From: Candidatus Sulfopaludibacter sp. SbA3
GTDB taxonomy: Bacteria > Acidobacteriota > Terriglobia > 2-12-FULL-54-10
Direction of reading: 5' to 3'
DNA length: 5,829 nt
Assembly (NCBI GenBank): GCA_945865705.1
Contig: CAMBEY010000190.1
Coordinates: forward strand, 1-5,829
The notes under the pieces were generated by a model. That model worked only from the letters and a program-made list of their open reading frames with translations, did no database searches and was not told the DNA's origin. A program made the translations under genes and the position numbers. This document shows positions 5,348 through 5,829 of the stretch, piece by piece (the first letter of the stretch is position 1; every line of letters begins with the position of its first letter).

Positions 5348-5829
5348 TTGGCAGTAGTTACCCAAGTACAGACGATTGAACAGGCATGGGAAGTCATCCA
5401 CGCCATTGAAGAGCAGGTCCAGCGCGTAGTCGTTGGTCAGGAAGATCTGATCCGAAAAATCTTGATTGGCCTGTTCGGTCGCATCCCGTATTCGTTCAAG
5501 AAGGGCGAAGGCGAGATGGCCGGCTCGGGCCATATCCTGCTGGAAGGCGTCCCCGGACTGGCCAAGACGCTGCTGGTCTCCGCCGTTGCCAGCACCTTTC
5601 ACGCCAAGTTTTCCCGAATTCAGTTCACGCCCGACATGCTCCCCGCTGACATTCTAGGTACCCGCATCTTTGACGCGAGAACCGCCGAATTCCGGACACA
5701 GAAAGGTCCGATCTTCGCCAACATCGTCTTGGCTGACGAAATCAACCGCGCCCCGCAGAAGACCCAGAGCGCGCTGCTTGAAGTCATGCAGGAACGCCAG
5801 GTAACCATCTCCGAGACCACCTATCCAAT
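5348..5829 (+). CDS. MoxR-family AAA+ ATPase, 3' end outside the window
   Basis: The first 160 codons of a MoxR-type AAA+ ATPase are present. The N-terminal helix region leads to VVVGQEDLIRKILIGL, then Walker A GVPGLAKTLL (67-76; Lys73, Thr74). The conserved RIQFTPDMLPADILG follows (90-104), then Walker B IVLADEINRAPQKTQSALLEVMQE (126-149; Asp130, Glu131). The frame runs off the window end, so sensor residues and the lid domain are not seen. Between the first helices and Walker A, residues about 45-60 (RIPYSFKKGEGEMAGS) look longer than the short loop usual in the family. The start is TTG, forced by an in-frame TGA at 5336. MoxR proteins are cytoplasmic chaperone-like ATPases that act with VWA proteins, and the VWA gene lies 65 bases upstream. 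DUF58 or further Bat-type genes might follow beyond the window. Confidence 0.95.
   Translation, partial: MAVVTQVQTIEQAWEVIHAIEEQVQRVVVGQEDLIRKILIGLFGRIPYSFKKGEGEMAGSGHILLEGVPGLAKTLLVSAVASTFHAKFSRIQFTPDMLPADILGTRIFDARTAEFRTQKGPIFANIVLADEINRAPQKTQSALLEVMQERQVTISETTYP

Overview
The window looks like a stretch of chromosome from a free-living Gram-negative-type bacterium of moderately high GC content. The best guess is an acidobacterium. That rests on remembered resemblance of the response regulator and of the zinc-ribbon/HTH regulator to acidobacterial proteins, and no search was run. No rRNA, tRNA, CRISPR array, insertion sequence or phage gene was recognised.

Left part (1-1751, minus strand): an OmpR/PhoB-type response regulator gene is followed by a full-length EAL-HDOD (YuxH-type) signalling gene, which it overlaps. 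The response regulator is broken. Its reading frame leaves the DNA-binding domain after the first helix and runs out of frame into the start of the EAL-HDOD gene. Its receiver domain has also lost the acidic pair that binds Mg2+.

Middle (1752-3482): a gap of about 350 bases carries a weak promoter candidate for the minus-strand pair and a short inverted repeat. It is followed by a plus-strand gene for a regulator that joins a four-cysteine zinc-ribbon-like motif to an XRE-type helix-turn-helix. About 680 AT-richer bases then hold no convincing gene. They contain one doubtful 114-codon frame and a perfect 12-base palindrome.

Right part (3483-5829, plus strand): a likely operon encodes a membrane-anchored TPR-like protein, a BatA/BatB-like von Willebrand factor A (VWA) membrane protein and a MoxR-family AAA+ ATPase that is cut by the window end. 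MoxR ATPases and VWA proteins with a metal-binding MIDAS site are known partners in envelope maturation or chaperone-like systems (Bat aerotolerance clusters, methanol dehydrogenase mxa clusters). Here the TPR and VWA genes precede the ATPase. Each of the two intergenic gaps contains a GC-rich hairpin without a U-run.
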